From positions 602,112 through 666,111 of the forward strand of contig NZ_JAHOPF010000001.1 in the NCBI RefSeq assembly GCF_019038595.1: a stretch of 64,000 nucleotides of DNA. The letters are read 5' to 3'. The notes under the pieces were generated by a model. That model made no database searches. It had not been told where the DNA came from and saw only the letters and a program-made list of their open reading frames with translations. Made by a program: the position numbers and the translations under genes. How positions within the stretch are numbered: the first letter of the stretch is position 1; each line of letters starts with the position of its first letter. The stretch is from Kaistella soli (GTDB lineage Bacteria; Bacteroidota; Bacteroidia; Flavobacteriales; Weeksellaceae). Positions 42,239-51,470 of the stretch are shown here, one piece after another.

Positions 42239-42603
42239 CAGCTTTTGTTTTTGAGTTCATTTAAAAGAAATTCCAGATCTTCTACGCTCATTTCGTTCTT
42301 TTCGACAAGGAATGAAACTGCATTTTTATAAGAACCTTCGAAGTAATTTTTCACCAGGCTTTTCATTGATTTTCCGCTGTATTTTTCTTTCGAAACCAAT
42401 GGAAAATACTCATGCTGTCGGCCATGCACCTCATAATCCACGAAATCTTTTTCTTTTAACACTTTAAGTATTGTAGAAACGGTGTTGGTATGGGGTTTGG
42501 GTTCAGGAAAAAGCTCAAGCACATCTTTGAGAAATCCTTTTTTAATTTCCCACAGATACTGCATTACCTGTTCTTCCGCTTTTGTTAATTGAGTAATCTG
42601 CAT
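42238..42603 (-). CDS. BlaI/MecI/CopY family repressor
   Basis: A 121-residue winged-helix repressor: LTKAEEQVMQYLWEIKKGFLKDVLELF (about 5-31), TNTVSTILKVLKEKDFVDYEVHGRQHEYFPLVSKEKY (about 39-75). The recognition helix is TNTVSTILKVL. Partner of the M56 protease downstream (one-base overlap), as in the bla and mec systems. The 20-bp palindrome immediately ahead of its start is a strong candidate autoregulatory operator. No beta-lactamase gene is near, so the target is likely different. Confidence 0.93.
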   Translation of the reverse strand: MQITQLTKAEEQVMQYLWEIKKGFLKDVLELFPEPKPHTNTVSTILKVLKEKDFVDYEVHGRQHEYFPLVSKEKYSGKSMKSLVKNYFEGSYKNAVSFLVEKNEMSVEDLEFLLNELKNKS

Positions 42604-42632
42604 ATCACTAAATATTTAGTGATACAAATGTA
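42604..42632 (-). promoter_or_regulatory. Palindromic operator upstream of the BlaI-like gene
   Basis: ATCACTAAATATTTAGTGAT at 42604-42623 is a perfect 20-bp palindrome touching the start codon region, and it runs into TACAAATGTA (42623-42632), which fits the TACA-N2-TGTA box of BlaI/MecI operators. A weaker ACTATTTTTATAGT dyad is about 20 bases further upstream. Confidence 0.8.
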
Positions 42633-42771
42633 CCGATTAATTTCAATTGTACAACTATTTTTATAGTTATAAAGAGCGAATTCTTTTAAGGTGCTGAAAA
42701 TCAGTCATAAAAATTTAACCTGCATGAAATCAACACTTTGTATTTTCCTACGGAAATTAGGCTAAAAATCT

Positions 42772-42779
42772 TATCTTTG
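42772..42779 (+). promoter_or_regulatory. -7 promoter element for ychF
   Basis: TATCTTTG matches TAnnTTTG, 75 bases ahead of the ATG at 42855. Confidence 0.55.
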
Positions 42780-42854
42780 CACACTTTAATGATGCACAGG
42801 CAGTTCGGTAAACCAACTGAGTAAGGCATTTAATAATAAACAAACAAGTTCTGT

Positions 42855-43946
42855 ATGAAATGTGGAATCGTAGGATTACCAAACGTAGGTAAATCAACCT
42901 TATTTAACTGTTTAAGCAACGCCAAAGCACAGTCGGCAAATTATCCGTTTTGCACCATTGAGCCTAATTTAGGAACGGTTTCAGTTCCGGATCAGCGATT
43001 ATTCGAACTTGAAAAACTGGTGAATCCCGAGAGAGTTTTACCAGCGGTAGTGGAGATTGTAGATATCGCCGGACTGGTAAAAGGCGCGAGCAAAGGCGAA
43101 GGTCTGGGAAATCAGTTTCTGGCCAATATCCGCGAATGTGAAGCCATTATTCATGTGTTAAGATGTTTCGAAAACGGAAACATTATTCACGTTGAAGGCT
43201 CTGTAGATCCTTTAAGAGATAAAGAAATCATCGATATCGAACTGCAGCTGAAAGATATGGAAGCGATCGGAAAAGCAGTGGACAAGGCGAAAAAATTCAT
43301 CAAATCCGGAAAGAAAGAAGATGTTCTGACTTACGAAACATTACAGAACCTGCAGAAATTTGTAGAAGACGGTAAAAATGCGAGAGAATTTCCAATGGAT
43401 GATTTCTCACAGTCTGTTATTTCTGAAATTCAGCTACTGACCAATAAACCAGTTCTTTACGTTTGTAATGTGGACGAAAATTCCATTAAAAACGGTAATG
43501 AATGGATTGCCAAAATAGAAGAAATGGCTGCAAAAGAGAACGCTGAAGTTGTAGTTCTCGCTGCACAGATTGAAGCCGATATCAACGAACTGGAAACTTT
43601 CGAAGAAAGACAGATGTTCCTTGAAGAGCTTGGTTTGGAAGAGCCCGGCGTTAACAGACTGATCAGAAAAGCATACGATTTATTAAAACTTCAGACTTAT
43701 TTTACTGCCGGAGTAAAAGAAGTTCGTGCCTGGACCATCGGTCAGGGCTGGACGGCACCGCAGGCCGCCGGAGTAATCCATACCGATTTCGAGAAAGGAT
43801 TTATCCGTGCAGAAGTAATCGGTTATGATGATTTTGTAACCTATGGTTCTGAAGCCAAAGTAAAGGAAGCCGGGAAAATGAGGGTTGAAGGTAAGGAATA
43901 CATTGTAAAAGACGGCGATGTGATGCATTTCCGATTCAATGTTTAA
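42855..43946 (+). CDS. ychF: Redox-regulated ATPase YchF (OLA1 family)
   Basis: A 363-residue TRAFAC-class P-loop protein of the Obg superfamily that prefers ATP. The Walker A is GLPNVGKSTLFN (about 7-18), the G3-like DIAGLVKGASKGEGLGNQF stretch (about 69-87) follows, and the base-specificity motif is CNVDE (about 204-208), not the NKxD of GTPases. The C-terminal TGS-like domain ends with the conserved GKEYIVKDGDVMHFRFNV. Length is normal. It is monocistronic, with a promoter-like element and a strong terminator. Confidence 0.96.
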   Translation: MKCGIVGLPNVGKSTLFNCLSNAKAQSANYPFCTIEPNLGTVSVPDQRLFELEKLVNPERVLPAVVEIVDIAGLVKGASKGEGLGNQFLANIRECEAIIHVLRCFENGNIIHVEGSVDPLRDKEIIDIELQLKDMEAIGKAVDKAKKFIKSGKKEDVLTYETLQNLQKFVEDGKNAREFPMDDFSQSVISEIQLLTNKPVLYVCNVDENSIKNGNEWIAKIEEMAAKENAEVVVLAAQIEADINELETFEERQMFLEELGLEEPGVNRLIRKAYDLLKLQTYFTAGVKEVRAWTIGQGWTAPQAAGVIHTDFEKGFIRAEVIGYDDFVTYGSEAKVKEAGKMRVEGKEYIVKDGDVMHFRFNV

Positions 43947-43974
43947 ATAGATACAGAATTTACACTATACGAAA

Positions 43975-44005
43975 AAGTTTACTGATTTACCAGTAAGCTT
44001 TTTTT
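43975..44005 (+). terminator. Terminator after ychF
   Basis: AAGTTTACTG pairs with CAGTAAGCTT (one T-G wobble) around ATTTAC, followed by a five-T run. Confidence 0.8.
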
Positions 44006-44016
44006 GTTTTTAATGA

Positions 44017-44024
44017 TATATTTG
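44017..44024 (+). promoter_or_regulatory. -7 promoter element for the T9SS protein gene at 44049
   Basis: TATATTTG matches TAnnTTTG, 24 bases ahead of the ATG. Confidence 0.6.
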
Positions 44025-44048
44025 CAATTATACTATTAATAATTAATT

Positions 44049-44852
44049 ATGATTAAAAAACTATTTTTGGCTTCGGCTCTTGGGCTTGGCGCTTTTTATT
44101 ACGGGCAGACGACGACAATTTTTCAGGAAAACTTTGAACCTGCAACTGCGGCTTTATGGCAGAATGTGGATCGCGACGGAGATGGAGAGAAATGGGAATT
44201 TTATAACGCAGAAAGTGATGGCATGCCGGCTTTTACAGGTGGATTTGCGACTTCCTGGTCTTGGTTTTTAGAAGCGTTTACCCCGGATAATACCTTGACG
44301 AGTCCTCCAATTACTTTGCCAGTCACTTCTGATCTACTTTATTTAAAATTTAAAGTTGGGGCCTTTGATGAAACAGTTTTTGAAGAGCATTATGCGGTAT
44401 ATATTATTCCTGCAACCGAAGTATTCTCCGGCTCTGAATTTCCTGTGTTTGAGGAAACTTTAGATGCAGGCTACACCGAAACGGCAAAAAATGTAACGGT
44501 AGACATATCTACGTTTGCAGGTCAGGATGTCCGTGTGGTTTTACGTCATTATAATTGTACTGATGTTGCTTTTATCGGGTTCGATGATGTGGAGATTTAC
44601 CAAATCCCCCGTTTAGGAGTCGGAAATAGCATTAAAAATAAAGCAAAGATTTATCCAAATCCTACTTCAGACTTTATTAAAATTCAAAATGCTGAAAAAG
44701 TTGATCTTGTACGGATTTTTGATCTAAGCGGTAAGTTAGTAAAAGAAACCAAATCTTCTGAAATCGATGTACGCCCGCTTTCTGCAGGTTCCTATATTTT
44801 AAATATCCATTCTGGAAATGAAATTACATCCCAGAAATTTGTTAAAAAATAA
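44049..44852 (+). CDS. T9SS type A sorting-domain protein with choice-of-anchor J-like domain
   Basis: A 267-residue secreted protein. Signal peptide (LFLASALGLGAFYYGQ), then a jelly-roll-like domain of the choice-of-anchor/cleaved-adhesin type: FQENFEPATAALWQNVDRDGDGEKW (about 25-49), SWFLEAFTPDNTLTSPPITLP, and VRVVLRHYNCTDVAFIGFDDVEIY (about 159-182). The C-terminal IYPNPTSDFIKIQNAE to LSAGSYILNIHSG is a T9SS type A sorting domain. It is presumably a surface adhesin or glycan-binding protein. Monocistronic, with promoter and terminator. Confidence 0.87.
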   Translation: MIKKLFLASALGLGAFYYGQTTTIFQENFEPATAALWQNVDRDGDGEKWEFYNAESDGMPAFTGGFATSWSWFLEAFTPDNTLTSPPITLPVTSDLLYLKFKVGAFDETVFEEHYAVYIIPATEVFSGSEFPVFEETLDAGYTETAKNVTVDISTFAGQDVRVVLRHYNCTDVAFIGFDDVEIYQIPRLGVGNSIKNKAKIYPNPTSDFIKIQNAEKVDLVRIFDLSGKLVKETKSSEIDVRPLSAGSYILNIHSGNEITSQKFVKK

Positions 44853-44873
44853 ATCTTTTTCAAGACTTTAAAG

Positions 44874-44895
44874 ACGGGCTTCAGCCCGTTTTTTT
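44874..44895 (+). terminator. Terminator after the T9SS protein gene
   Basis: ACGGGCT and AGCCCGT form a stem around TC, followed by a run of Ts. Confidence 0.85.
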
Positions 44896-44997
44896 ATGGA
44901 TATCAAGTAGAGGTTAATCCACATTTTGCTATTTAGTAATCGTTATTGAGCACGCCGTATTTTTAGCAGAATCTTTAATAATTCCCCTTAAATTCGA

Positions 44998-45005
44998 TAT
45001 ATTTG
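44998..45005 (+). promoter_or_regulatory. -7 promoter element for the cation ATPase gene
   Basis: TATATTTG matches TAnnTTTG and would give a leader of about 125 bases before the ATG at 45134. Confidence 0.5.
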
Positions 45006-45133
45006 TTTGTTGCTGAATTCTAGTATTTTGTAAAGTTAAAGCAAACACAACAAAGCAGTCCGTTCCTGAAAAAACAAACATCTAAACTTTCAGGTAGGAT
45101 TGCCCGGAATTCGGCCACGAAAAAAAATAATCG

Positions 45134-47782
45134 ATGTGGTTTACTAAATCAATAGAAGACACGCTGAGAGAACTTGATGTAAATCCTGAAACCGGACTTT
45201 CTTCACAGGAAGCTGCCAGACGGAAAAAACATTATGGTGCCAATCAGATGGAAGCGAAAAAAAAGAAAAGTGTTTTTCAGATTTTTCTTTCACAGCTAAA
45301 TTACTGGCTGATCTACGTCTTGTTCGCTGCTGTCGTTATTACTTTTCTGATGGGCGAATACGTGGATTCAGTGATTATTGTTTTAGTGATAGCGATTAAT
45401 GCGGGCATTGGTGTGTATCAGGAGGTGAAAGCCGGAAGAGCCATCGAAGCCCTGATGAATATGTCGTCACCGAAAGCATTGGTAAAAAGAGATTCCCATA
45501 CCAAAGAAATCGAAAGTTCTGAACTTGTTCCAGGTGATATTGTGATTCTGGAAGCGGGAAGAATTGTGCCTGCCGATCTCCGGCTCATCGAAACCGCCAA
45601 TCTTCAGATCGAGGAATCCGCGCTTACCGGTGAATCTTTACCTGTAAACAAAAAAGCGGAAGAAGTTTACAGGGATCCAAAAACTCCCATTGGCGACCTC
45701 GAGAACGAGGCTTTCATGACTTCGGTCGTGACTTACGGAAGGGGCGCCGGCATTGTGGTAGAAACCGGAATGAAAACCGAAGTGGGAAAAATTGCCCACC
45801 TCATCGATAACGAAGAATCTACCAAAACGCCGCTGGAAAAACGTTTGAATGACTTAGGAAAGCTGCTCGGGAAAATCGCAGTAGGCATCTGCGCATTTAT
45901 TTTTATCCTTTCCTGGTTTCAGGGCAGGGATTTGGCTGAAATGTTTCTTACCGCGGTTTCTCTGGCAGTTGCGTCAATCCCGGAAGGTTTGGCGGCAATT
46001 GTGGCGGTGGTTCTTTCGATTGGAGTTACCTCAATGTCAAAGAAAAATGCGATTATCAGAAGACTTCCTGCGGTAGAAACGCTGGGTTCGGTCAATGTCA
46101 TCTGTTCCGATAAAACAGGGACTCTGACCATGAATAAAATGACTGTCACCCAAATTTTTACGGCGGATGGACTTATCGATTTGGATAATCAACGGAAAAA
46201 TGAGATTCCCAATTCCGCAAAACTGCTTGCAAAAGGAATGATTCTCTGTTCCGACGCAACACTCGAAGACGGTGATTCGACTGGTGATCCTACCGAAATA
46301 GCACTCTTGGTTCTTGGTGATACGATTAATATTGACAGGAAATATTTAAGCCAAAACACCAAAAGAATCAATGAAAAGGCTTTTGACAGCGACCGGAAAA
46401 TGATGTCAGTTCTCGTAAGGGAAGAAGATGGGGATTACAAGGTTTTCACAAAAGGAGCTTTGGGAAGCCTGAGTAAAGTATGCACTAAAATTTTTATTGA
46501 TGGGGAAATCCGTGATATTACGAAATCTGACTTGGAAAATTTCAGCAAAGAAGCACGGGAGATGTCGGATCACGCATTGAGAACCTTGGCTCTGGCGTAC
46601 AGACCTGCGAACCGGGAAACACGACCCGAAGAAATGGAGGAGGAATTGGTGCTCCTTGGTGTTGTAGGCATGATGGATCCCGCGAGAGATGAAGTAAAAC
46701 CTGCCGTTGCACTCGCCAGAAAAGCAGGAATAAAAACCGTAATGATTACCGGCGACCACCGCAATACTGCTTTTGCCATCGCTAAAGATCTGGAAATCGC
46801 ACAGCATATTTCGCAGGTCATTACCGGCCCCGAACTCGATGGTTACAGTGAGGAAGATTTAAAGAATAATTTGGATCGCTATCTGGTATATGCCCGTGTG
46901 TCACCGGAACACAAAGTAAAGATCGTGCGCGCTCTGAAAGCTAACGGAAATATCGTTTCCATGACCGGTGACGGCGTGAATGACGCCCCTTCTTTAAACG
47001 CCGCAGACATTGGCGTCGCTATGGGAATTACAGGCACCGATGTGGCAAAAGGTGCAGCAGACATGATTCTGACGGATGATAATTTCTCCACCATTGTAAA
47101 AGCCATTGAACAGGGAAGAAATATCTACAGCAACATTAAAAAATCGGTGATATTTCTGCTCACCTGTAATCTTGGTGAAGTGGTGGTGATGTTGCTGGCG
47201 TTAGTGATTGGATGGGCTTCTCCGCTTATTGCTACCCAACTTTTGTGGATCAATCTGATCACCGATTCATTACCGGCCATTGCTTTGGGGATGGACAAAG
47301 CTGATCCTGATGTGATGGCAGAAAAACCCCGTGATCCGAAAGAAAATTTCTTTTCCGACGGTACCGGCGTTTTGGCTGTCATCATGGGGATTTTTATTGG
47401 TTTGGTCACCTTCTTAGCATTTTGGTATGGCTATTATGAAATGGGTTATCTGCCATTGGATAAAGACGTACCGGAAGAAGTGGTAAAAAATGCAAGAACT
47501 TTAGCTTTCATGGTTTTAGTGTTTGCTCAGCTTTTCTATTCTTTGGGGTTGAGGAATATGAGGAAAAATGTTTTCCAGATCGGGGTTTTCAGCAATATGT
47601 ATTTGGTCGGGGCTATAATCATCGGTGTTTTACTGCAGGTTATGGTACTGATTGTTCCGGTAATGCGCGAAGCTTTTAAACTTCATATGCTTGATGGTAA
47701 AGGCTGGATGATGGCCACAATTCTCGGTCTTCTTCCACTTGCATTACTTGAACTTTATAAAGCTGTTTTTAAACGTATTTAA
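45134..47782 (+). CDS. P2-type cation-transporting ATPase (calcium-ATPase-like)
   Basis: An 882-residue P-type ATPase. Actuator motif TGES at 165-168, ion-site PEGL at 283-286 (IPEGLAAIVAVVLSIG), phosphorylated D326 in CSDKTGTLT, and TGDGVNDAPSL for the hinge. The N-terminal cation-ATPase domain and C-terminal six-helix region (IFLLTCNLGEVVVMLLALVIG, LLWINLITDSLPAIALG) mark type P2, the SERCA/PMCA-like group. The substrate is probably Ca2+, but related bacterial pumps move Na+, K+ or other cations. The AI-2E family gene follows after 70 bases. Confidence 0.92.
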   Translation: MWFTKSIEDTLRELDVNPETGLSSQEAARRKKHYGANQMEAKKKKSVFQIFLSQLNYWLIYVLFAAVVITFLMGEYVDSVIIVLVIAINAGIGVYQEVKAGRAIEALMNMSSPKALVKRDSHTKEIESSELVPGDIVILEAGRIVPADLRLIETANLQIEESALTGESLPVNKKAEEVYRDPKTPIGDLENEAFMTSVVTYGRGAGIVVETGMKTEVGKIAHLIDNEESTKTPLEKRLNDLGKLLGKIAVGICAFIFILSWFQGRDLAEMFLTAVSLAVASIPEGLAAIVAVVLSIGVTSMSKKNAIIRRLPAVETLGSVNVICSDKTGTLTMNKMTVTQIFTADGLIDLDNQRKNEIPNSAKLLAKGMILCSDATLEDGDSTGDPTEIALLVLGDTINIDRKYLSQNTKRINEKAFDSDRKMMSVLVREEDGDYKVFTKGALGSLSKVCTKIFIDGEIRDITKSDLENFSKEAREMSDHALRTLALAYRPANRETRPEEMEEELVLLGVVGMMDPARDEVKPAVALARKAGIKTVMITGDHRNTAFAIAKDLEIAQHISQVITGPELDGYSEEDLKNNLDRYLVYARVSPEHKVKIVRALKANGNIVSMTGDGVNDAPSLNAADIGVAMGITGTDVAKGAADMILTDDNFSTIVKAIEQGRNIYSNIKKSVIFLLTCNLGEVVVMLLALVIGWASPLIATQLLWINLITDSLPAIALGMDKADPDVMAEKPRDPKENFFSDGTGVLAVIMGIFIGLVTFLAFWYGYYEMGYLPLDKDVPEEVVKNARTLAFMVLVFAQLFYSLGLRNMRKNVFQIGVFSNMYLVGAIIIGVLLQVMVLIVPVMREAFKLHMLDGKGWMMATILGLLPLALLELYKAVFKRI

Positions 47783-47852
47783 ATAGGAGCTTCAAAGAGA
47801 AGTTTTAGTTAAAACGCGCAATGTTTCTTAAATTTGAGTAAAATTCACAGAC

Positions 47853-48914
47853 ATGCAAAAACTGTTTGAGAAAGTCAATATCCAGAAAGCCATTCTGTTC
47901 CTTGCGGTTCTGCTCATTCTGATTATTTTGGTTGAGCTGAAGTACTTCATATCAGGCTTACTTGGTGCAATAACGCTTTATGTGCTTACCAGAAAATTTT
48001 ATCTGAGACTGGTCGAGGAGAAAAAGCGGAATAAAAACCTTTCCATTGCCCTGATTATATTTTTAATCATCATCACCTTCGCTATTCCGCTGTGGATTAT
48101 TTTGGAAATTCTGATCCCGAAAATCAATGAGTTTCTCAGTGACCGTAACGCTATTTTGGATAAATTCAATTCGATCCGCGTGCTGCTTGAAAATAATGAA
48201 TTCTTCAAACGTTTTGACATTACTTTTTCGGATGACAGGGTTCTAAGGCTTATCAACAGGGTAATTTCCTATATTCCGTCGACGGTGCAGTGGGTAGGCC
48301 AAAGTTTTGCCAATATTTTTACGGCGCTTTTCATTCTTTATTTTATGCTCATCAATGCAAGAACCATGGAAGAGCGGTTTAAAGAATTGCTGCCTGTTTC
48401 TAAGGAGAGCAAGAGATTTTTCATATCGCAGACTGCTGCGCTCATCAAATCAAACGCCTACGGAATTCCTGTTTTAGGTTTCGCGCAGGGCGTCATTGCG
48501 ATTATTGGCTATTCTGTTTTTGGGGTTCACAACGCGGTTTTCTGGGGATTGTTGACCGGTGCAGCCTCTATCGTTCCGGTTTTGGGTACGATGTTTATCT
48601 ATGTCCCGGTCTGTGTTTATCAGATTGCCAGTGGTGATGTAAACGGCGGGCTGCTGCTTACGCTGTACTGTTTTGTTTTAGTGGGAGGGATTGATAATGT
48701 TTTGCGTTTCACCCTGCTGAAAAAGATGGCAGATATTCATCCGCTGATTACGGTTTTCGGTGTGGTTTTGGGACTGAAGATTTTTGGAGTCATGGGACTG
48801 GTTTTTGGGCCGGTAATGCTGTCGCTGCCGGGGATGCTGTTCAAAATTTTTAAAATAGAAAAAAGTCTGAATAAAAATAAACCTCCGGAAGATGCAGGTC
48901 CAACTGCAGCTTAA
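47853..48914 (+). CDS. AI-2E family transporter (PerM/TqsA-like)
   Basis: A 353-residue membrane protein with about seven or eight helices. The family-specific region is in the C-terminal half: NAYGIPVLGFAQGVIAIIGYSVFG (about 199-222), FWGLLTGAASIVPVLGTMFIYVPV (about 230-253), and GVVLGLKIFGVMGLVFGPVMLSLP (about 307-330). Despite the name only a few members act on autoinducer-2; others act as sodium or proton antiporters, so substrate is open. It is probably cotranscribed with the cation ATPase upstream. Confidence 0.9.
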   Translation: MQKLFEKVNIQKAILFLAVLLILIILVELKYFISGLLGAITLYVLTRKFYLRLVEEKKRNKNLSIALIIFLIIITFAIPLWIILEILIPKINEFLSDRNAILDKFNSIRVLLENNEFFKRFDITFSDDRVLRLINRVISYIPSTVQWVGQSFANIFTALFILYFMLINARTMEERFKELLPVSKESKRFFISQTAALIKSNAYGIPVLGFAQGVIAIIGYSVFGVHNAVFWGLLTGAASIVPVLGTMFIYVPVCVYQIASGDVNGGLLLTLYCFVLVGGIDNVLRFTLLKKMADIHPLITVFGVVLGLKIFGVMGLVFGPVMLSLPGMLFKIFKIEKSLNKNKPPEDAGPTAA

Positions 48915-49033
48915 TAATCGTCTTCACTGTGAGATTTTCTGTTTTCACTCCAAAAAATTGGGAGGAGTCTTTTACACAGCACTTTCTGAGAAATTATTTT
49001 TCCACAAAATTTTTAATATAAACTTAGTTTCGC

Positions 49034-49041
49034 TATTTTTG
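49034..49041 (+). promoter_or_regulatory. -7 promoter element for parE
   Basis: TATTTTTG matches TAnnTTTG, 35 bases ahead of the ATG at 49077. Confidence 0.5.
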
Positions 49042-49076
49042 TGAGTTACTGAATTTTAAAAGCCTTTTGCATTAAT

Positions 49077-50960
49077 ATGAGCGAAAACAACACTGTAAAT
49101 TATTCCGAAGATAACATCAGAACCCTCGATTGGCAGGAACATATCAGGATTCGGCCGGGAATGTACATCGGAAAGCTGGGAGACGGGTCTTCTGCCGATG
49201 ACGGTATTTATATTTTGCTCAAAGAAATTATCGACAATTCCATCGATGAATTCGTGATGAAATCCGGTAAAAGGATTGAAATCAAAATTGATGAGGGCAA
49301 AGCAACCATCCGCGATTTCGGACGTGGGATTCCTTTGGGAAAAGTAGTTGACGCGGTTTCTAAAATGAATACCGGCGGTAAATATGATTCCAAAGCTTTT
49401 AAAAAATCAGTAGGATTAAATGGAGTAGGAACCAAAGCCGTAAATGCACTTTCTGAATACTTCCGCGTAAAATCTGTGCGTGAAGGCAAAGCAAAAGTCG
49501 CAGAGTTTTCAAAAGGAATTATTACTAAAGACACTCCTGAAGCTGATACTTCCGACAGAAACGGGACCGAGATCACCTTTATTCCTGACGGCAGCATTTT
49601 CACCCATTTTAAGTTCAGAAAAGAGTATATCGAAAAGATGCTCAAAAATTACTGCTACCTGAATCCGGGTTTGAAAATAGTATTCAACGGCGAAACTTAT
49701 TTTTCTGAAAACGGTTTGCGCGACCTCTTGCAGGAAGAGCTGGAAGGGGAAATACTTTATCCGATCGTTCATCTGAAAGACGAAGATATTGAAGTGGCGA
49801 TCACGCATTCCGACAAATCACAGTCTGAAACTTATTTTTCTTTCGTCAACGGACAGAATACTACGCAGGGCGGAACGCATCTTAACGCTTTCAGGGAAGC
49901 TTATGTAAAAACCATCCGCGAATATTTCAATAAAAACTTTGAAGCTGCAGATATCCGTAAATCGATTATCGCAGCGGTTTCCATTAAGGTCATCGAACCG
50001 GTTTTCGAATCGCAGACCAAAACCAAACTCGGTTCCAACGAAATGGAGCCGGGAAAAGAAACGGTAAGAACATTCATTACGAATTTCCTTAAAAACAAAC
50101 TCGATAATTTCCTTCACCAGAACCAGGAAATTGCGGAAGCTATTCACCGTAAAATCATCATTTCCGAAAGGGAAAGAAAAGAACTTTCGGGCATCCAGAA
50201 ACTGGCGCGTGAAAGAGCAAAAAAGGTTTCCCTTCACAACAAAAAACTCCGCGACTGCCGTGAACATTATAACGATCAGAAAGCAGTAAGAAAGGCTGAA
50301 ACGATGATCTTTATTACCGAGGGTGATTCTGCTTCCGGGTCTATTACCAAATCCCGTGATGTAGAAACCCAGGCTGTTTTCTCCCTCAAAGGAAAACCGC
50401 TGAACTGTTACGGATTAACCAAAAGGGTAGTATACGAAAATGAGGAATTCAACCTGTTACAGGCCGCTTTAAATATTGAGGATTCCCTGGAGGATCTGCG
50501 CTACAACCACGTTATTATTGCTACCGATGCCGATGTGGACGGTATGCACATCCGTCTGCTGATGATCACCTTCTTTCTGCAGTTTTTCCCGGATTTAATT
50601 AAAAACGGGCATCTTTATATTTTGCAGACCCCTTTATTCAGGGTGAGAAACAAAAAAGAAACGCGCTACTGCTATTCGGAAACTGAAAGGGTTAAAGCTT
50701 TAAATGAACTTGGGAAAAATCCTGAAATAACGAGGTTTAAAGGTTTGGGTGAGATTTCTCCGGACGAGTTCAAACATTTTATCGGCAAAGATATCCGTCT
50801 GGAGCCGGTGGTTTTAGGAAAAGACCAGACCATTGACCAGCTTCTGGAATTTTATATGGGGAAAAACACGCCGGACAGGCAGATGTTTATCCTTCAGAAT
50901 CTCGTTGTTGAAGATCCTGATATTGAAAAGAAAGAAATAATGGCGGAAGAAGTTTTATAA
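49077..50960 (+). CDS. parE: DNA topoisomerase IV subunit B
   Basis: The ATPase subunit of topoisomerase IV, which decatenates daughter chromosomes. The 627-residue protein has the GHKL fold: [14 protein letters not shown] (about 23-36), [11 protein letters not shown] (about 49-59), GRGIPLG and the [26 protein letters not shown] loop (about 100-125). The TOPRIM motif is EGDSASG (about 418-424) with DADVDG (about 484-489). Length fits ParE more than GyrB (about 800 in Gram-negatives) . The parC gene follows with one small gene between. Identification is secure; assignment to topoisomerase IV over gyrase rests on length and pairing. Confidence 0.93.
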   Translation: MSENNTVNYSEDNIRTLDWQEHIRIRPGMYIGKLGDGSSADDGIYILLKEIIDNSIDEFVMKSGKRIEIKIDEGKATIRDFGRGIPLGKVVDAVSKMNTGGKYDSKAFKKSVGLNGVGTKAVNALSEYFRVKSVREGKAKVAEFSKGIITKDTPEADTSDRNGTEITFIPDGSIFTHFKFRKEYIEKMLKNYCYLNPGLKIVFNGETYFSENGLRDLLQEELEGEILYPIVHLKDEDIEVAITHSDKSQSETYFSFVNGQNTTQGGTHLNAFREAYVKTIREYFNKNFEAADIRKSIIAAVSIKVIEPVFESQTKTKLGSNEMEPGKETVRTFITNFLKNKLDNFLHQNQEIAEAIHRKIIISERERKELSGIQKLARERAKKVSLHNKKLRDCREHYNDQKAVRKAETMIFITEGDSASGSITKSRDVETQAVFSLKGKPLNCYGLTKRVVYENEEFNLLQAALNIEDSLEDLRYNHVIIATDADVDGMHIRLLMITFFLQFFPDLIKNGHLYILQTPLFRVRNKKETRYCYSETERVKALNELGKNPEITRFKGLGEISPDEFKHFIGKDIRLEPVVLGKDQTIDQLLEFYMGKNTPDRQMFILQNLVVEDPDIEKKEIMAEEVL

Positions 50961-50981
50961 CTTCTTAAGAAAAACAGTTTC

Positions 50982-51470
50982 ATGAGACTTAACAACAGAA
51001 ACAAGCAGGGACGCTATAATTTCCTCGGAACGCTTTTTTTACTCGCTTTCCTTTTTGGTGTTATTGCTTTTACTTTAGAAAAATACAGGTTTGATATTTT
51101 AGGCTCTGAAAGCGTCTTCTTAATCATTGTGCCTGCAGTTTTCCTCTGTATTTTTTATGTGAGAGGAAGACAGATTTTTGAATATGACAGCGATGGGGAA
51201 GCGCTGAACTTCAAGAACAGAAATGTGCTGATGTTTTTTGATAAACCCATCAGTGATGAGTTTCCAAAGTATAAACTCATGAGCTATGAAATTATAAATG
51301 CGGTAATTTTTAAAAGATTATTCATTACCATTTCAAGCAAAAAGAATCATCGCATCATTTTAAAATATGATGTATCTTATTTAACGAAAAAGGAACTGAA
51401 CGACCTGAAAATTTCGTTAAGCAAAGTCATAAAAACGAACCAAGAAATAAAGAGAGAGAATAACAGTTGA
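50982..51470 (+). CDS. Small two-TM membrane protein between parE and parC
   Basis: A 162-residue protein with two adjacent membrane helices (about residues 15-33 and 45-65: FLGTLFLLAFLFGVIAFTLE, VFLIIVPAVFLCIFYV). The rest is cytosolic and charged, beta-rich then helical (RLFITISSKKNHRIILKYDVSYLTKKELNDLKISL), resembling a small bacterial PH-like domain by pattern. I do not recognise the family. It starts 21 bases after parE and its TGA overlaps the parC ATG by one base (TGATG), so it is translationally coupled with parC. Confidence 0.8.
   Translation: MRLNNRNKQGRYNFLGTLFLLAFLFGVIAFTLEKYRFDILGSESVFLIIVPAVFLCIFYVRGRQIFEYDSDGEALNFKNRNVLMFFDKPISDEFPKYKLMSYEIINAVIFKRLFITISSKKNHRIILKYDVSYLTKKELNDLKISLSKVIKTNQEIKRENNS

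Noticed and set aside
46406..46807. 133-codon minus-strand frame inside the cation ATPase gene
   Set aside because: Shadow of conserved P-type ATPase coding sequence; composition is atypical for a protein.
45134..48914. Quorum-sensing AI-2 export operon
   Set aside because: The AI-2E family name does not imply AI-2 transport, and no luxS or lsr-type gene is present in the window.
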